NCBI GenBank assembly: GCA_019671135.1
Contig: JAHRHY010000001.1
Location: forward strand, 1,922,001 to 1,986,000
Origin: Linnemannia hyalina
Taxonomy: Eukaryota > Mortierellomycota > Mortierellomycetes > Mortierellales > Mortierellaceae
DNA length: 64,000 nucleotides
Direction: 5' to 3'
This document shows, piece after piece, positions 22,576 through 34,806 of the stretch (its first letter is position 1; every line of letters starts with the position of its first letter). The translations under genes and the position numbers were made by a program. The notes beneath the pieces were generated by a model, which was given only the letters and a program-made list of their open reading frames with translations, was not told the DNA's origin and did no database searches.

Positions 22576-24310
22576 TGTGTCCTGCAAACGCGAGAGAAAA
22601 AGGATAGATATCGTTCCATGTTAGTCTCCTTTGTTCTCGCTGAGGTTTGAGGATGGGTGGAGAGGTAAAGGTTGGCGAGTATTGGGCATAGTCGCTCCTG
22701 ATTATGCTGTTATTGTTGGATCGAAACTGCCGGTCGCTGCATATCTGGAGTATCCCGAGTGAGATAGCGGCAGCTGTTTGTTGGGCATAACTGTGGTATG
22801 CAGGTCGGTAAGCTGAAAAACTACTTGTATATGGAACTGGCTGCTCCTTCACTGCTGGTTCCTGTCCACGCAGAGTGGTCCTGTTCTCTCATCAAAAACG
22901 CCCGGCGTCTACGTGTCAAAACTTGCTCATTCCAGACAAGATGGGTTTGTGAAGACTCATCCTGGTCGTAATGGAGTCCATGAGACACTTTGAGAGTCCT
23001 GCAGCCATCTGGTTCAAAAGTTCCGAGTCCCGAGAAGTATATTTGTCCGCATTGCAACACGGCGGTTGATGAGACAGTTACGAGCAGCTGTAGATGGTGC
23101 CAGTATGGTCGATATCGCCATGATGGGATGGATGGATGGGTTGTTATCGACCCATGGGTGGTATCCGTCAGATGGGATTGAATATATATGCATTTGTCGC
23201 TGTCACACTGTCATTACGCACAGAAATAAAATAGAGGAGGATCAATGAATCGCTGCCCGACAGAAGTTAATATCTTCCTCTCAAGAATTCAGTGGCTTTG
23301 TCACTAGCTTAAAACGCCACCAATTTTCATTTATCATTTTCCTTTCAATCCCACAGATTTTAAAAAAAAAAAAAGCGTTTCGTCCTTCACTCATAGCGTA
23401 TCAAGCATTTCGATAGCTACGGGGAACACAGGCAGTGAGTCAGGACGCGACTAGTTTATTACAATAGGGAGAGTCCTCTTCTCGCATACTGCGCCTCTAG
23501 AGCTGTCCCGAATGGATATAACATTTTGCGCCACATCGTCATGAGCTCTGTGTCCGCAGAGAAATGAAAAATAGAAAGAATAACTCAAGTTTGGCGCCGT
23601 CGCTCGTTCAATCTCAACAAGCAATAGACAGAATGACTAACGTTGACAGAGTTTATGAGGAGGAGGGTCAATTGACACACATTCTAACCATTGAAGTAAG
23701 GGACCCGTGATCTAGACCTCATAGGACCACTGATGGGCGTCAATTGACACACAAGCAAGCAATTGAAATTTGAGAAAACACATGCACGAACCGATTGGAG
23801 TACTTCTTGGATGCATGTATATATGCACAATCGAGACAGACACGACTTGGATAGTAAGAGCAATAAACGAAGACTCCTGCACACACGGAGGAAAACTGCG
23901 GCAGAATGCGCAAGGGGGAGACCGATCCTTTTTAGGTAGCAATAGGTTATGGAATAACCAGACAGACAACCATTCATGATGGGAAGAAACTGTCTCCAAG
24001 GGATCCAACAGTTGGAGGTACTTGTAAAGAAATAGGGTTGCTCCGATCTCCTTTTTTTTCTTGCTTTGTTTGTGTGTTATCGATGAGCGAACAGAGCGCA
24101 CAAGAAGATTTTTCGGAGGCGCTCATTTTCCCTCCTCACTCCCATAGCCGTAGTTAAGACAATCGTACTTCGTTTGACTGACTTGTCCTCTTTTCTTTTT
24201 CTTTTCTTTTCTTCACGTTCTTCTTTTCCTTTCCTTCGTTCCCTGACCTCTCCCTCCTTCGTCCCTCTTCTCGTTTTCTCCAACCAAGAACTCGACTCTC
24301 ATTCTTCACA
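22576..24310. other. Intergenic: RPL9 leader to ABC transporter promoter
   Basis: Holds the RPL9 5'-UTR intron region, a candidate 40-aa minus-strand gene (23459-23722, listed separately) and, at about 24190-24300, a C/T-rich leader before the transporter start. Nothing else recognised. Confidence 0.5.
23459..23722 (-). CDS. Candidate 40-aa protein, two exons
   Basis: Speculative. Exons 23722-23689 and 23547-23459 would encode MRSRSRVPYFNE followed by LMTMWRKMLYPFGTALEAQY and ARRGLSLL. The second exon has protein-like composition, a good pyrimidine tract and CACAG acceptor, a stop, and AATAAA overlapping the stop (TTGTAATAAA). The phase-1 junction reads through without a stop. The donor (GTTAGA) is weak, and the start could lie further upstream in another exon. 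The basic, amphipathic sequence would suit a small mitochondrial subunit, but I do not recognise it. Confidence 0.3.
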
Positions 24311-27300
24311 ATGATCGTCGCTCCTGGCCCCATGGCGCGGCTATGCGGAAACGACTCCTCAGAGGTACACACTCCCCTCATTCTCTCTGCTTTTGTTACA
24401 AACAAGCAACCGACGAACAAACGAACACACTTGCACACTGTGTGCGCTCACTCTCTGTGCGACCCTCACGACTCATCTCCCTTTCCGGCCATTTCTTTTA
24501 TATTGTCTTTTAGGCACCGTGGATCGACAATGACTTTACTCCGTGCTTCCATCAAACGTAACCTACCGCCTTACTCCCTAGGCTTGTGTTCATTAACAAA
24601 ATAATAATCCGAAGTGAGAAGGGTGCATGGACCAGGAGCAACGATGAAGAGAAACATTTTTTCTTCTGGGATCGTTTCCATCTTTGTACTACTTGTCCTC
24701 TTCGCACATTGGGTCTGGTTGATGAGCTCCTGTTTGAGCACTCTTGTTCGTCCAATGCGTTTCAACTTCCGGCCAAAGAAGGTTTTTTCTTCAGCCCGCA
24801 GTTGTTCAGCATATTCATCTGGGATAATAGCCCCGCTCTCTTTCTCTTTTTTTTACCTTCTGTCTCGGTCAATTGTCACACACACCTTCACAAGACCATA
24901 CTGACTGACACTGTTTGTCTATCCTGCCACAACGTCATAGTGTTCTCGATGCAGGAATCCCAATCGTACTCGCCACTCTGTCCTTGGTCACCATCCTCGG
25001 GACCGTCATTTTCAAACGCTTCCGCAAGAATCATACAGGAGACCAGTCTGGCTACTTGCCCATCTCAACTCAGGAGGACAACCTCAACGGCTCAGAAACA
25101 GATATCGACGACCAGGAGATCCTCGACCAGGATGATGCACCTTTGAACTCCGTCGAATCTAATATGCGCCTCGGTCAGGTGCCATCCGGACGACACATCA
25201 CTCTCCGCGACGCATTGAAGACCCTGGCTGCCTTGATATCCCTCGGAATCTCAATGACATGGCTGATTGTTCGCTCAAACGAGGACAAGAGCACCTATCT
25301 TTATCTGACTCCTTTGATCTCGACCATTGCTTGGGTAAGAGTGTTCTGCGTCATTTCAATTTGGAACGAGAGGATGCATCGACGGACACCATTCAGGAAT
25401 TCATACCGTCAAATCAACAGGATAGGACGAATAGCGACCGACGCTGCATAATGCAGTTTCCCACGAGCAAGCAAAAGTGTGTGAACACAAGGTGCCCTTT
25501 CGCTTTTCCGACTTGCAGGACCAGGCAGACAAGAAGGTGTAGAGTTGAGAGATCGCAGGAAGAATCTCCGCTCGTCCCAGGTCACAAAGTTCAGTGGCTA
25601 TTGGCTATCACAGCACCTATCCAACGGCTCCATGGATCGAAACTGGCGCCTCGACTCCTTTGCCCTCATTTGTTCGATGTACTCGACTCAAATGGGCAAC
25701 CTTACTTTGCGATGAGTCAACGCTCATACCATAGGACAGTTCATTGGTTCTAACCCGCTCGTTTTACTCTCATCTGTCTCTAGACCTATATTGCCGCTTT
25801 GACAGTGCTTCACCTTGTTCGTCCTCTCAACCCATTAGTCTCGCTCGTTCCTCACTTCTCGGCTTTCTTTATTATCAACTTGCCCATCGCCTTCTTCCGT
25901 CTTCGCTCTCAGGTCATTCACAGGACTTCGACTCTGGAGCTCATCCTAGACTCGATCTACTTTGCCGATGCTATTGTCTTAACAATTCTGGCCTTGACCT
26001 CTGGCAAGTCGACCCGCGCCTTGGTCGCTAAGCCTGGTACACGCGTTCCTTGCCCTGAGGCCTATGCTTCAGTCGTTGATCTGGCCTTGTTCTCTTGGGC
26101 CGATCCTCTTATTCGCCTTGGATTCAGCCGCCCCTTGAACAACGAGGATATCTGGGACTTCCGCCTGAGCGATTATTCCTCTGTTGTTATCCACCACTTC
26201 CGCCAATCCATTCTCGCCGCTCGTAAAAATCACCCTTTCATTATCCGCCTCTTCATCAACTTCAAGAAGAGACTGTCTGTTCAGGTTGTCTGGGCTATTT
26301 GCTGGGGTCTCCTCTCCTTTGCCGGTCCGTTTGCCCTGGAGCGCATTCTCCACTTTGTGAAGAACAGGGACACTATTTCGGTCGAGTGGGGATATGTCTA
26401 CGTATTTGGCATGTTCTTTGGAATGTTGGCTGCGACTATTACTCAGTCGCAGATGCTCTGGCATGGTCGCCGTATCTCGATGCAGCTCCGGTCTATTGTT
26501 GTCGGTGAGGTGTACGCCAAGGCTCTCCGCCGTAAGGATCGTGCTGGCCAGACCCAGAAGGAATTGAACCCCGATGCCGACTCTGACGATGAGGACAACG
26601 AGATGTTCACCTTTGGCGCCATCAACAACATGATCTCCAACGTAAGACAGTGTTCACTGATTTCTGATCTAACAACTGATCTGATCTGAAGTATGAAAAT
26701 ATCAGACGACTGATCATCACGCACTAATGTTGTGGGAAATTTAATAGGATACCTCGGAAATTTCGAACGCAAGTGCCTACTTGCAGGATATCTACATTCT
26801 CCCTCTGCAGATCACCCTTGCCATCTTGTTCCTCTACCGTATCCTGGGCTGGTCCGCCCTGGCCGGTGTCCTCACCATGGCCTGCTTCATCCCCTTCAAT
26901 CTGTACCTCACCAGCAAGGTCGAAAAGATTCAGGACGACCTCATGAAGGCCACGGACAAGCGTGCCGAGCTCATGAACGAGCTTCTTCAGGCCATTCGCA
27001 TCATCAAATTCTTCTCCTGGGAGCGCAACTTCTACCGCAAGGTCGACGAGGCACGTGAGCGCGAACTTTCTCGCTTCCGCCGTCGCTTTACCTGGTGGAT
27101 CTTCGGCACTGCCCTCTGGTTCGGCACCCCTGTCACCGTCACCATCATGACATTCTTCACCTACACCAAGATTGCAGGAAACGTCTTGACACCCGAGATC
27201 GCCTTCCCAGCCTTGGCCCTCTTCAACGTCCTGCGCGCTCCCATGGATGCCTTCCCCGAGATGTTGTCGCAGTGCTTGCGCTGCAAGGTCTCTGCTGCCC

Positions 27301-30300
27301 GTATCGACCGCTTCTTAGATGAAGAGGAGGTTCTTGTCTATGCCAACGCCTCCGCCAAGCCTCGCAAGAACTTGCCTACCGACCCCATTATCGGATTCAA
27401 GAACGCCACATTCTCGTATGCTGGAAAGGCTGAACAGGATGCTGCCAACGCTGCTCACGATAACGGAGAGACTTTGAACGGACACCACTTCGAGCTTAAG
27501 GATCTGAACCTGGAATTCCCCGTCGGCGAACTCTCCGTGATTACTGGACCCACTGGAAGCGGAAAGACTTCTCTCTTGCTCTCTCTTCTCGGCGAGATTA
27601 ACCCCGTCAAGGGTCAGGCCTTCTTGCCCCGCCGCGACTCACACGACATCAACCCTGTGACTGGATTGACCAACGGGATCGCCTATGTCGCCCAGCAGGC
27701 TTGGCTCCAAAACAACACCGTCCGCAACAACATCTTGTTTGGATCGCCCTTCGAGCAGCGCCGTTACGATCAGGTTGTTGAGATGTGCGCCCTTAAGCGC
27801 GACTTTGAGATCCTGGAGCATGGAGACCAAACTGAAATCGGTGAGCGCGGTATCACGCTCTCTGGAGGCCAGAAGCAGCGTATTGCCCTGGCCCGTGCCA
27901 TTTACTCGAGAGCTGGACACATCTTGTTGGACGACTGTCTTTCCGCTGTGGATGCCCATACCGCCAAGTGGCTCTTTGCCAAGTGCTTGATGGGTCCATT
28001 GATGCAGGGTCGTACCCGTATTCTCGTCACTCATGCCGTCTCGCTGACTTTGCGCGGTGCTGCTCATGTTGTTGTCCTCAGAAACGGATCTGTTGTTGCA
28101 AGCGGAACCTCAACTCAGGTGTTTGAATCCGGTGTTCTCGGCGACGACGTAACCAATGAGGAACAGATCATGGACGACCACCCTACTGAGGAGCGTACTG
28201 TTGCTGGACTGGAGGATGCTGAAGACGACAATGGCGCTCCTGGATCTTCAACTGTTTCTTTGACTGTTGCTGGCAAGAAGAAGGCTCATACTGACGACGC
28301 TTCAACCGACTCGACCATCCCTGTTGTTGAGAGGAAGAAGCTTATGGAGGATGAGGGCAAGACCGATGGCTCTCTCACTTGGAATGTGTACCGCATGTAC
28401 TACGGCTCGATGGGGGGCATTCCATTCTGGATTTTCCTCGCCAGTGCTTTCCTCTTGATGCAGGTCGCTCAAGTTTCCGCTGACACCTGGCTCCGATTCT
28501 GGGCTGGCGCTTCTGAGGATAAGGGGGGCAATGTCAACGCCGCTGCCACCTTTGCCACTGCCTCAGTCACCTCTTATGCCGACTCTACCTCCGGTGTTGC
28601 CTTCAACGCCTCTGGTCTGTTGATGTCGTTTGCCTGCCAGTACCGCGGTGACCACACCTACTTTGGCAATCACCCTCAGCGTGTCTGCCGTCAAGAAATT
28701 TTCGATAACAGCCAGCCTGTCAGCCCCATCTCTGCCTTGTACGAAGCTTCCGCTTATACCGACTTCTCTGCCCTCGGCGGCGACAAGCCCAACAAGCAAA
28801 TCCACGACTTGAACTACTACCTCGGAATCTACGCGCTCCTCTCGTTCGGTTACATTTTCACCATTATGTGCCGTCAGATGGTCCAGTACAAGGGTTCAAT
28901 TGACGCCTCCCGCTCGATCCACCGTCGCCTGTTGTCCCAGATTTTGAACTCGCCTGTCCGCTTCTTCGATACCACTCCCCTCGGCCGAATTATGAACCGC
29001 TTCACCAAAGACATGGGTACCATTGATGAGGATGTCGCGCCCATCTCGTCCAACTTGATGTTTGACTTTTTGGGTACTCTGACTGTCGTTATTGTCATTA
29101 GCGTCATCACTCCCAGGTTCTTGTTCCCAGCCTTTATTATCACGATCTTATTCGTCGCTATGGCCAACCTCTACCTCCGTTCCTCGCGTGAGTTGAAACG
29201 TATCGAGTCCATTACCAAGTCTCCCATCTTTTCGCACTTTGGCGAGTCTCTTTCTGGTGTAGCCACAATCCGTGCCTATGGTGCCGAAAAGCGTTTCCAG
29301 CACGAGAACCTCGAGCTCTTGGATGAACACAACCGTCCCTTCTTCTACCTCTGGGTCTGCAACCGCTGGCTTTCGATCCGCGTGGATGTCCTCAGTTCGC
29401 TTGTTTCGTTCTTTGCCGGTCTTTTGATTATCATGAACACCAGCATTGATGCCGGTCTTGCCGGTCTCTCGCTCTCGTACTCCCTCACTTTCACCGATCA
29501 CATCCTCTGGCTCTGCCGTCTCTACTCCGAAATGGAGATGAACATGAACTCTGTGGAGCGTGTCCGTGAATACATGGATTTGCCTCAGGAGCCACCAGCA
29601 GTGATTGAGGGTGCCCGCCCTCCTCCAGGTTGGCCCAACAACGGCGAGATCAATGTCGAGCACCTCGTGATGCAGTACTCGCCCGACGACCCACCAGTCA
29701 TCCGCGATGTGTCCTTCCACGTCAAGCCTAGGGAGAAGATTGGTATTGTTGGTCGCACAGGAGCAGGAAAGTCGACGTTGGCTGTGGCGTTCTTCCGGTT
29801 TATGGAGTTGACTGCAGGAAAGATCACTGTTGACGGTATCGATATTTCAACTCTTGGAGTCCACGACCTCCGATCGTCGTTGACGATTATCCCCCAGGAC
29901 CCGGTCTTGTTTATCGGCACCATCCGCACCAACTTGGATCCCTTCAACGAGCACAATGATGCAGCTCTCTGGGCGACCTTGAGACGTGTGCACTTGATTG
30001 GTGAGGATGGCGCCGAGTCCAACTCGTTCGGCAACCTCGACAGTGAAGTCATGGAGAACGGCAGTAACTTTTCTCAGGGCCAGCGTCAGCTGATTGGCCT
30101 TGCCCGTGCGTTGTTGAAGCAGAGCAAGATCATTATTCTGGATGAGGCCACTGCCTCGGTTGATCACGAGACTGATGCGCGTATCCAGGCGACAATCCGT
30201 GAGGAATTCAGGGAGTCGACGCTGCTGACGATTGCCCATCGGTTGAGGACGATTATCGACTTTGACAAGGTGTTGGTGATGGACCATGGTCAGGTTGTCC

Positions 30301-30449
30301 AGTTCGATACCCCCTGGAAGCTGATCCAGGAGGAGGGAGGCATCTTTAGGAACATGTGCCAGCGGTCTGGCGAATTTGACCTCTTGATTGAGATGGCGGG
30401 GGCTGTTGAGCGGAGTCAAAGCAGTAGCGGTGGTGGTGCCCACAAGTGA
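24311..30449 (+). CDS. ABCC/MRP-type ABC transporter
   Basis: Exons 24311-24364, 24514-24557, 24941-25334, 25784-26641 and 26748-30449 give 1683 aa. The order is TMD0-L0-TMD1-NBD1-TMD2-NBD2, the full ABCC layout, as in vacuolar or plasma-membrane pumps for glutathione conjugates and drugs. The spliced N-terminus CGNDSSEAPWIDNDFTPCF is typical of fungal ABCC proteins and fixes exon 2. NBD1: Walker A GPTGSGKTS (about residue 715), signature LSGGQKQR (about 821), Walker B ILLDDCLSAVD (about 845) with Asp in place of the catalytic Glu, as usual in ABCC NBD1. NBD2: GRTGAGKST (about 1452), signature FSQGQRQL (about 1558), ILDEATASVD (about 1578). So only NBD2 looks fully hydrolytic. The substrate cannot be read from sequence. 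Confidence 0.93.
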
Positions 30450-30674
30450 ACAAACGGGCGTTTTTTGACGCCTTTGTAGGATTCTTTATTACTATTTTCG
30501 CTGTTATTTTTTGCACTTTGTACCATTCTGCTTTTTCTTCACCTTTTGCATGCATACTGTTACCCAGTTCTTCCTACTCATCCACTTTTTTCATTTTCAA
30601 AAATTAAACCTCATTGCATCTATTATGTTTTAATTAAGTGAAAAAATGAAAGGGCAAAGGCTGGCTGGCTATTT

Positions 30675-32498
30675 CTAATTGTAGACGACGCGATCCGGCT
30701 GTGCAGCGATATCCTCATTACAATACCGGTCCTGATTCACTTGGATCCCATAAACATCCGGCATCCCATGACAAAGCTCCCGACCATACCCCATCCTCTT
30801 GACCAAATACGTCAAAGCTGCCTGGTCCTGACGATGGTTGGCACGGGAGGAGCCCTCGGGGGCGATACAGTCCTTTGTCAGAGAGCACTGAACCCATTCC
30901 CGCATGATTCCGTCACGCATGGTATGGTTCCGAACATCGAACGCCATGGCGGCGCCGTTACAGTTGGATTCTTTGGGGTCGTAGTTGTCCATAGAGTCGT
31001 GGTAGTAGCTGAATAGGCCCGGGTGGGTCCATGTCTGCATGTCGCTCTGGGATTGCGGGGACCACATACCGTTCTGGAGGAGGAAGCTCGGGAGCCAGCG
31101 GAGGAAGGGCACGCTGATCCTGTCGCCTGAGTCGAGCCAGAGGACGATTCCTTGTTCGTGGCGGGGTCCTTTTGTTGTAGAGTTTGTTGTTGGGTTGTTG
31201 TTGGAGAGTGGTGGTGCGGATCCAGGATGTTGCTGTTGGAGATCGGTTGGAGGCAACATCCCAGAAGAAGGGGAAGCAAGGACCCGCTGACTGACTTCCT
31301 CAATGATCCCGGCCTTCCATCCATACTCTCCGCGGGTCGGCGTGCCGAGTTGCCAGAAATCGGGGTATTTTTGGAAATCGAGATCGACCGCTTGGTCGAT
31401 AAGCCCATCGGCCTCGACCAGGGCCTGGAAGCGTCTCTTCCTCCTCTTTGTGGGACCCATGCCCATGTTGTAGACGATCACGGTCGGGCGGATCTCGAAC
31501 TCTATTGAGGTTTCTCCTGCTCCTCCTGCTCCTAAGCTCTCATGATCGGGGATGTTGTTGGAGGAAGACTCATCGATTGGTGTTGTTGTTGTTGTTGACT
31601 GCTGCTGTTGTTGTTGTTGCAGATCCTCGATGGTTGGGTTGCCTCCGACTTCCAGGGGTGTGTTTGCATCCCCCTCTTCCTCGGTATGCACTTCGTTGTC
31701 GTCCTGTGCATCGCCTAAATCCTCGTCTCCCTCATCCAGCTGTCTTCGGCTGTGTGGTTCGTTCCTGCTGCTCCTCCTCCTCACTTTCACCATTGCTCCT
31801 TCCTCCTCCTTCTGATCTTGATCCTGATCCAAACCCTCAACTCCACCCTTGACAACCTTCCTCACTCCAGGATTCTTGCCACCAAGCACCTTCTTTCTTG
31901 GTCGAATATCCTCCAGATCCAGACTCGTCGCCAAATACTCCCCACTCAACCTCTGCCTCTCCTCTCCCCTTCTCCGATCCTCCCTCGGATCCGTCTCGAG
32001 TTGATCTAGGGTCGTCTTTATATGGTACAGGAAGGCTTCGAGTGCGCAGATATGATTCGCGCTGGCGGCTGTTACGATTGTGATAGGGATTGTTAATGGG
32101 CGACGGGATTCGAAGGAGGCTTCTATGGCGCTGAAGTGTGGGAGGCGAATGTTTTCTGACTCTTCTGTGAAGGGGGGGTTTTTTTAAGTTGGGTGTTGAA
32201 GATTGGTTTTGTAGCATTCCGTTGAAGAGTGGGGAAGGTAAGAGAAAAGGAATGGTTGTCAGTGATTTGTTGTTGCTTGGTTGTGATAATAATTGTGCAT
32301 TTGTTGAACTGTGGGCTTGTTTGTCGACTGGAAGTGAGAGAAGTGGGGAGAAAGGAAGAGGAAAGGATCAAGACAAGGGAGAGAGAGGGGGGACTCACTG
32401 TCGGTGTAGAGGTAGAACTGGAGGAAGCCAAAGGCGGTCAAGAAGGCCGAAAAGACGACCGTGGTCTTGAGGTGTTGTTTCTTTAATGGGTTGTACAT
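30675..32498 (-). CDS. Type II membrane protein, DUF1647-like putative glycosyltransferase
   Basis: Exons 32498-32399 and 32164-30675 give 529 aa. A single N-terminal signal anchor (TTVVFSAFLTAFGFLQFYLY) suggests a Golgi-type II topology. Then comes a beta-strand/loop typical of nucleotide-sugar binding (LTIPITIVTAASANHICALE), an acidic and Gln-rich linker of about 100 residues (about 150-270), and a second block: YGWKAGIIEEVSQ, IVLWLDSGDRI, NCNGAAMAFDV and RQDQAALTYLVKRMGYG. The WLDSG and RQDQAA motifs resemble the DUF1647/TOD1-like glycosyltransferase group. The ATG was placed at MYNPLKK because the frame upstream offers only a TTG. The enzyme activity is inferred. Confidence 0.75.
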
Positions 32499-33434
32499 TG
32501 AATGGTCCAACTATGACAGAGTGAAAAGATTTCAGGAAGAGTGAGGAAGGTGGAGGAGGGGATAGAGCGGAACGAGTGGATGGATGATAAACAAAAAGTG
32601 GTGCGAAAGGGGATGGAATAGAATGACGGACGGAGGAACAGAAGAAGAAAAGAAAAGAGGAGAAAGAAGAGGAGTTCAGTGAAAAAGAAAAAGGCGTTCT
32701 ATTCTTGTCGTCGCACCCTTTCAAAACAAGAAACAACACCCCTGGCCCACACTTCCTCCTCTTCTTTTGTACACGGGCGCACATACACCGAGTACGTACA
32801 GTACACATTGTGAAATCGAACGGTGCCACTTGATACCATTCGACTTTCCTCTCTCTTACATACGGATACACTTTATCCCCGGAGAGTTCGGATGGGCGGA
32901 TAAAAAGGAATCACAGAAACAGACACGAACGTGCGCCCACTCTGATTCATCCTTGCTGGTAGGTATTCTTCCTCTGGAGCCCAGAACAGCCTTTTTCACT
33001 GTACTGTAATCTATTATTCTCCAAGCTCAACATCATACGCCATCCATCGGGGAACCTTAACTGTGTCTCATCATGCGCGTATGAAAACGCAATGGAGAAA
33101 ATACTGTAGTTTGCTCACAACACGGATTTTATTTTGGCAGCGGGACAAACAAATCCCTAAAAAGAAACTTGGCATTCCAGCCTAACCCAACTCGATAACT
33201 TGAACTGTGCAAGCTCAACTCTACAACCAACCCCACGCGACCAATTGTGTACCATGTAGCTAGCATTAAAAGCAACCATTATTAATACTTTCTTTTCACG
33301 AGCATGATCTCTTTTGACAAAGCATAAAAAAGAAAAGACTGGCCACACGAAAGACGCAAAATAAAATAAAAACGCCTATTCTCAAAAATATGCCGTCAAG
33401 AACTTAGCGCTCTTGGAGAGACAAAAGATGATAG
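32499..33434. other. Intergenic: membrane-protein promoter to tRNA-Lys
   Basis: Purine-rich leader of the leftward gene (32520-32680), then mixed sequence without recognisable genes. The tRNA-Lys Pol III stop signal (TTTT on the minus strand) is at about 33424. Confidence 0.5.
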
Positions 33435-33507
33435 CGCCCAACGTGGGGGTCGAACCCACAGCCTTCAGATTAAGAGTCTGACGCTCTACCGATTGAGCTA
33501 GCCGGGC
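33435..33507 (-). tRNA. tRNA-Lys (CUU)
   Basis: 73 nt. Acceptor GCCCGGC pairs with GTTGGGC, allowing two G-U pairs; the discriminator is G. The D arm is GCTC/GAGC, the anticodon loop CTCTTAA with anticodon CTT at 33474-33472, and the T arm GTGGG-TTCGACC-CCCAC. No intron. It is identical to the copy at 49620-49692. A minus-strand TTTT follows closely as Pol III terminator. A retroelement nest begins 100 bp upstream of its 5' end. Confidence 0.97.
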
Positions 33508-33551
33508 TGATGTTACTTCATGTTTCTTGACATTTTTGATACCATGGTATG

Positions 33552-33575
33552 TCAGAAGCAGTCATATCACGTGCT
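33552..33575. promoter_or_regulatory. 24-bp block upstream of tRNA-Lys, copy 1
   Basis: Perfectly identical to 49738-49761 upstream of the other tRNA-Lys. It starts TCAGAAGCAGTC and ends ATCACGTGCT, so it contains the E-box core CACGTG. It starts 45 nt from the tRNA 5' end here and 46 nt at the other locus, while the intervening bases differ. It could be an upstream Pol III control element or a relic shared by both sites. Confidence 0.6.
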
Positions 33576-33593
33576 GCCGACGCCACCAATATC

Positions 33594-33607
33594 CACGCTC
33601 AAAAAAA
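33594..33607. repeat. Target-site duplication, left copy
   Basis: CACGCTCAAAAAAA, repeated exactly at 34770-34783 on the far side of non-LTR element copy 1. Confidence 0.9.
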
Positions 33608-34769
33608 CGGTCTTCCGGACCCCAATGTTTCCCTTTTACTTCCGGGCCACCGAGGCTCGACCTTGGCTTATGTCCACAACAGGCACGCAGTCTTCACCTT
33701 TTACAGCAACAGCAAGGACTCTCACCAACGCACACATCATATCAAAAAGCTGCATGGAATGCTGCCCACTCTGAACTCCATGCAGGCTCGCAAGCCCAAC
33801 CTGTACCCAACATGCGTGTGCCGACGATGCGAGCTCGAGAAGGAGGATACCGATCACGTCTGGAAATGCCCTTCGGCAGCTGAGACCACCACTGAGATCT
33901 GGAAGGAGGCCATGGGCAAGATTAATGAGTGGGGTGTGCAGGCGACAAACAGCTACAACGCAGCCAGGAAGCGAGAATACAAACGCGCGGTGGACAGAGG
34001 TCGTCAGGTACCGAGGCCAGTACCCATACACTGGTGGCCCCCTTCGGATGCGGATCATGTGCGAGGATTTTCCTCCATCGGTTGAGCTCGAGCCGTGCAC
34101 AGCGGTAGTCCAGCTCCCGATCGAGACGAGAAACCGATGTGGAATGTGTCGGATCTCCTCCGCGGCATCACCCCTTGAGCATGTTGACTGAATGGTCCGC
34201 GGTCTTCCGGACCCCAATGTCCATCGCCAAGACAGTCCTTCACAAGTTTGTTGGCTACCTGGAGGCGCAGGCCTCGGAGCTGATCTGGAAACCTCGGTGC
34301 TCCGCGACGATCGCGTGGGAACAAAGCCAGGGCATCTCTGCCAAGGACAAGACATCCAAGTACACAGGCCCCCGAGGTGACTGGAGTCAAGGATACGGTT
34401 ACATCACGCACGATGGTTTCTGTCCGTGTGGCGCTTCGCTAGCCACACATTGTGAAGGAAGGTGCCCTGGGGCGACCAAGGACCCACGCGCTGCTGACGA
34501 GCGGTTGTTGGAGAGTTTGTTAGGAAGGAGGAGGTTGTCAATGATGGAGAGGATGGGAAGAATCCCCTTCATTCGTATCTAGTTTTATTTTCTTCCGTTT
34601 AAGCTGTGAAGAGCAGCGACAATTGTTGCGCAGAGCCAGGTCCTGGACCGGACTGCGACTGGTGGATGGTGCACTGAAGAGTTTGGTCTGTAGTCCCCTT
34701 TTTACTTCCAAATGACTTCTCTATGCTGTTTGTCAGAGAAATAAAATTGTGTACGAAAAAAAAAAAAAA
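33608..34769 (+). mobile_element. Non-LTR retrotransposon copy 1, 5'-truncated
   Basis: Flanked by a perfect 14-bp target-site duplication and ending in poly(A) after ATAAAATTGTGTACG. From 33656 it matches copy 2 (offset 17165) with only about a dozen differences, so it is young. It carries the end of ORF2 with the Cys/His knuckle CVCRRCELEKEDTDHVWKC (stop at 34085) and a second frame, 34139-34582. The first 48 bp (33608-33655) are a patchwork: 33608-33628 repeats 34200-34220 of the same element, and 33629-33643 resembles its own 3' UTR near 34694. It sits upstream of, and points away from, the tRNA-Lys gene. Confidence 0.9.
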
Positions 34770-34783
34770 CACGCTCAAAAAAA
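34770..34783. repeat. Target-site duplication, right copy
   Basis: Exact repeat of 33594-33607, directly after the poly(A) of copy 1. A further ACACGCTC with flanking A-runs lies at 34795-34802, possibly an older duplication. Confidence 0.85.
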
Positions 34784-34806
34784 ATCAAAAAAAAACACGC
34801 TCGAAA

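Noticed and set aside
21991..22650. 219-codon plus-strand frame opposite RPL9
   Set aside because: Antisense shadow of a highly codon-biased ribosomal protein gene.
33549..34582. Host-gene reading of the frames next to the first tRNA
   Set aside because: They are the truncated retroelement copy 1, shown by poly(A), target duplication and near-identity to 50821-51937.
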